Positions 5,552 to 5,650 of a stretch of 5,650 bases of DNA are shown piece after piece; within the stretch, counting starts at the first letter, position 1, and each line of letters begins with the position of its first letter. Made by a program: the position numbers and the translations under genes. The notes below the pieces were generated by a model that saw nothing but the letters and a program-made list of their open reading frames with translations, was not told where the DNA came from and did no database searches. Source of the stretch: an uncultured Clostridia bacterium (GTDB taxonomy: Bacteria > Bacillota > Clostridia > Oscillospirales > UBA644); NCBI GenBank assembly GCA_904502105.1, contig CAJGDF010000124.1:1-5650 (forward strand), read 5' to 3'.

Positions 5552-5650
5552 TTATTTTGAACCAAAGATAGCGTCCAAACCGCGTTTTGCCGGAGCAACA
5601 TATTCTTCAATAAACTCAGAAATCGAACCTTCATTCGATTCAAGATATTC
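5552..5650 (-). CDS. C-terminal end of a second sugar-binding protein (partial; runs off right edge)
   Basis: Only the last 32 residues and a TAA (5552-5554) are inside the window. The reading is too short for most ORF callers, but its tail, EEYVAPAKRGLDAIFGSK, lines up with the end of the neighbouring binding protein, MEEYILPAMRGIDAVWGEVE. The shared pattern is EY-x2-PA-x-RG-x-DA-x2-G, and FIE-like residues precede it in both. A terminator follows directly. I infer a paralogous extracellular solute-binding protein on the same strand, its start lying beyond base 5650. The fragment itself shows no signal peptide or ligand site, so its substrate cannot be judged. Confidence 0.75.
   Translation of the reverse strand, partial: EYLESNEGSISEFIEEYVAPAKRGLDAIFGSK

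Noticed and set aside
1..5650. Mobile elements, CRISPR, toxin-antitoxin, retron or other defence system
   Set aside because: I found no transposase, terminal repeats, regularly spaced repeats, reverse transcriptase or small paired genes; all coding space is taken by metabolic and surface proteins.

Overview
The window looks like a chromosomal carbohydrate-use region from a low-to-mid GC Gram-positive gut-type anaerobe, most likely a Clostridia member (Oscillospiraceae/Lachnospiraceae-like). The grounds are AT-rich intergenic DNA, strong purine-rich Shine-Dalgarno sites, canonical TTGACA/TATAAT-type promoters with 17-base spacers, two lipoproteins with lipobox signal peptides, and a LacZ-family protein rich in cysteine. 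The taxon is inferred from style, not from a marker gene.

Layout, left to right. Bases 1-1900 (+) hold the C-terminal ~632 residues of a long GH2 beta-galactosidase (LacZ type); its N-terminus lies outside the window. A strong hairpin terminator at 1912-1941 ends it and sits between it and a convergent gene. Bases 1948-3129 (-) encode a 393-residue lipoprotein of unknown function whose C-terminal half resembles degenerate RCC1/beta-propeller-like repeats. It has its own promoter (3244-3272) and an unusual set of repeated TACGATAAAA half-sites around that promoter. Bases 3325-4026 (-) encode a complete L-ribulose-5-phosphate 4-epimerase (AraD). Only 18 bases upstream, 4045-5460 (-) encode a 471-residue extracellular sugar-binding lipoprotein of an ABC importer. 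These two form a probable operon from a consensus promoter at 5486-5514. At the right edge, 5552-5650 (-) is the C-terminal end of a second protein whose last residues match the end of the binding protein, so the two are likely tandem paralogues separated by a terminator and a promoter.

How it fits together (inference): a surface binding protein captures a sugar or oligosaccharide, and AraD converts L-ribulose-5-phosphate to D-xylulose-5-phosphate for the pentose phosphate pathway. The nearby beta-galactosidase would release galactose from oligosaccharides. The set is compatible with use of arabinose- and galactose-containing plant glycans such as arabinogalactan, but no permease, araA, araB or regulator gene is visible here.

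I see no mobile element, CRISPR array, tRNA, rRNA or defence system. The least ordinary items are the RCC1-like lipoprotein, its repeated promoter elements, the tandem binding proteins without a permease beside them, and the cysteine clusters in the beta-galactosidase.
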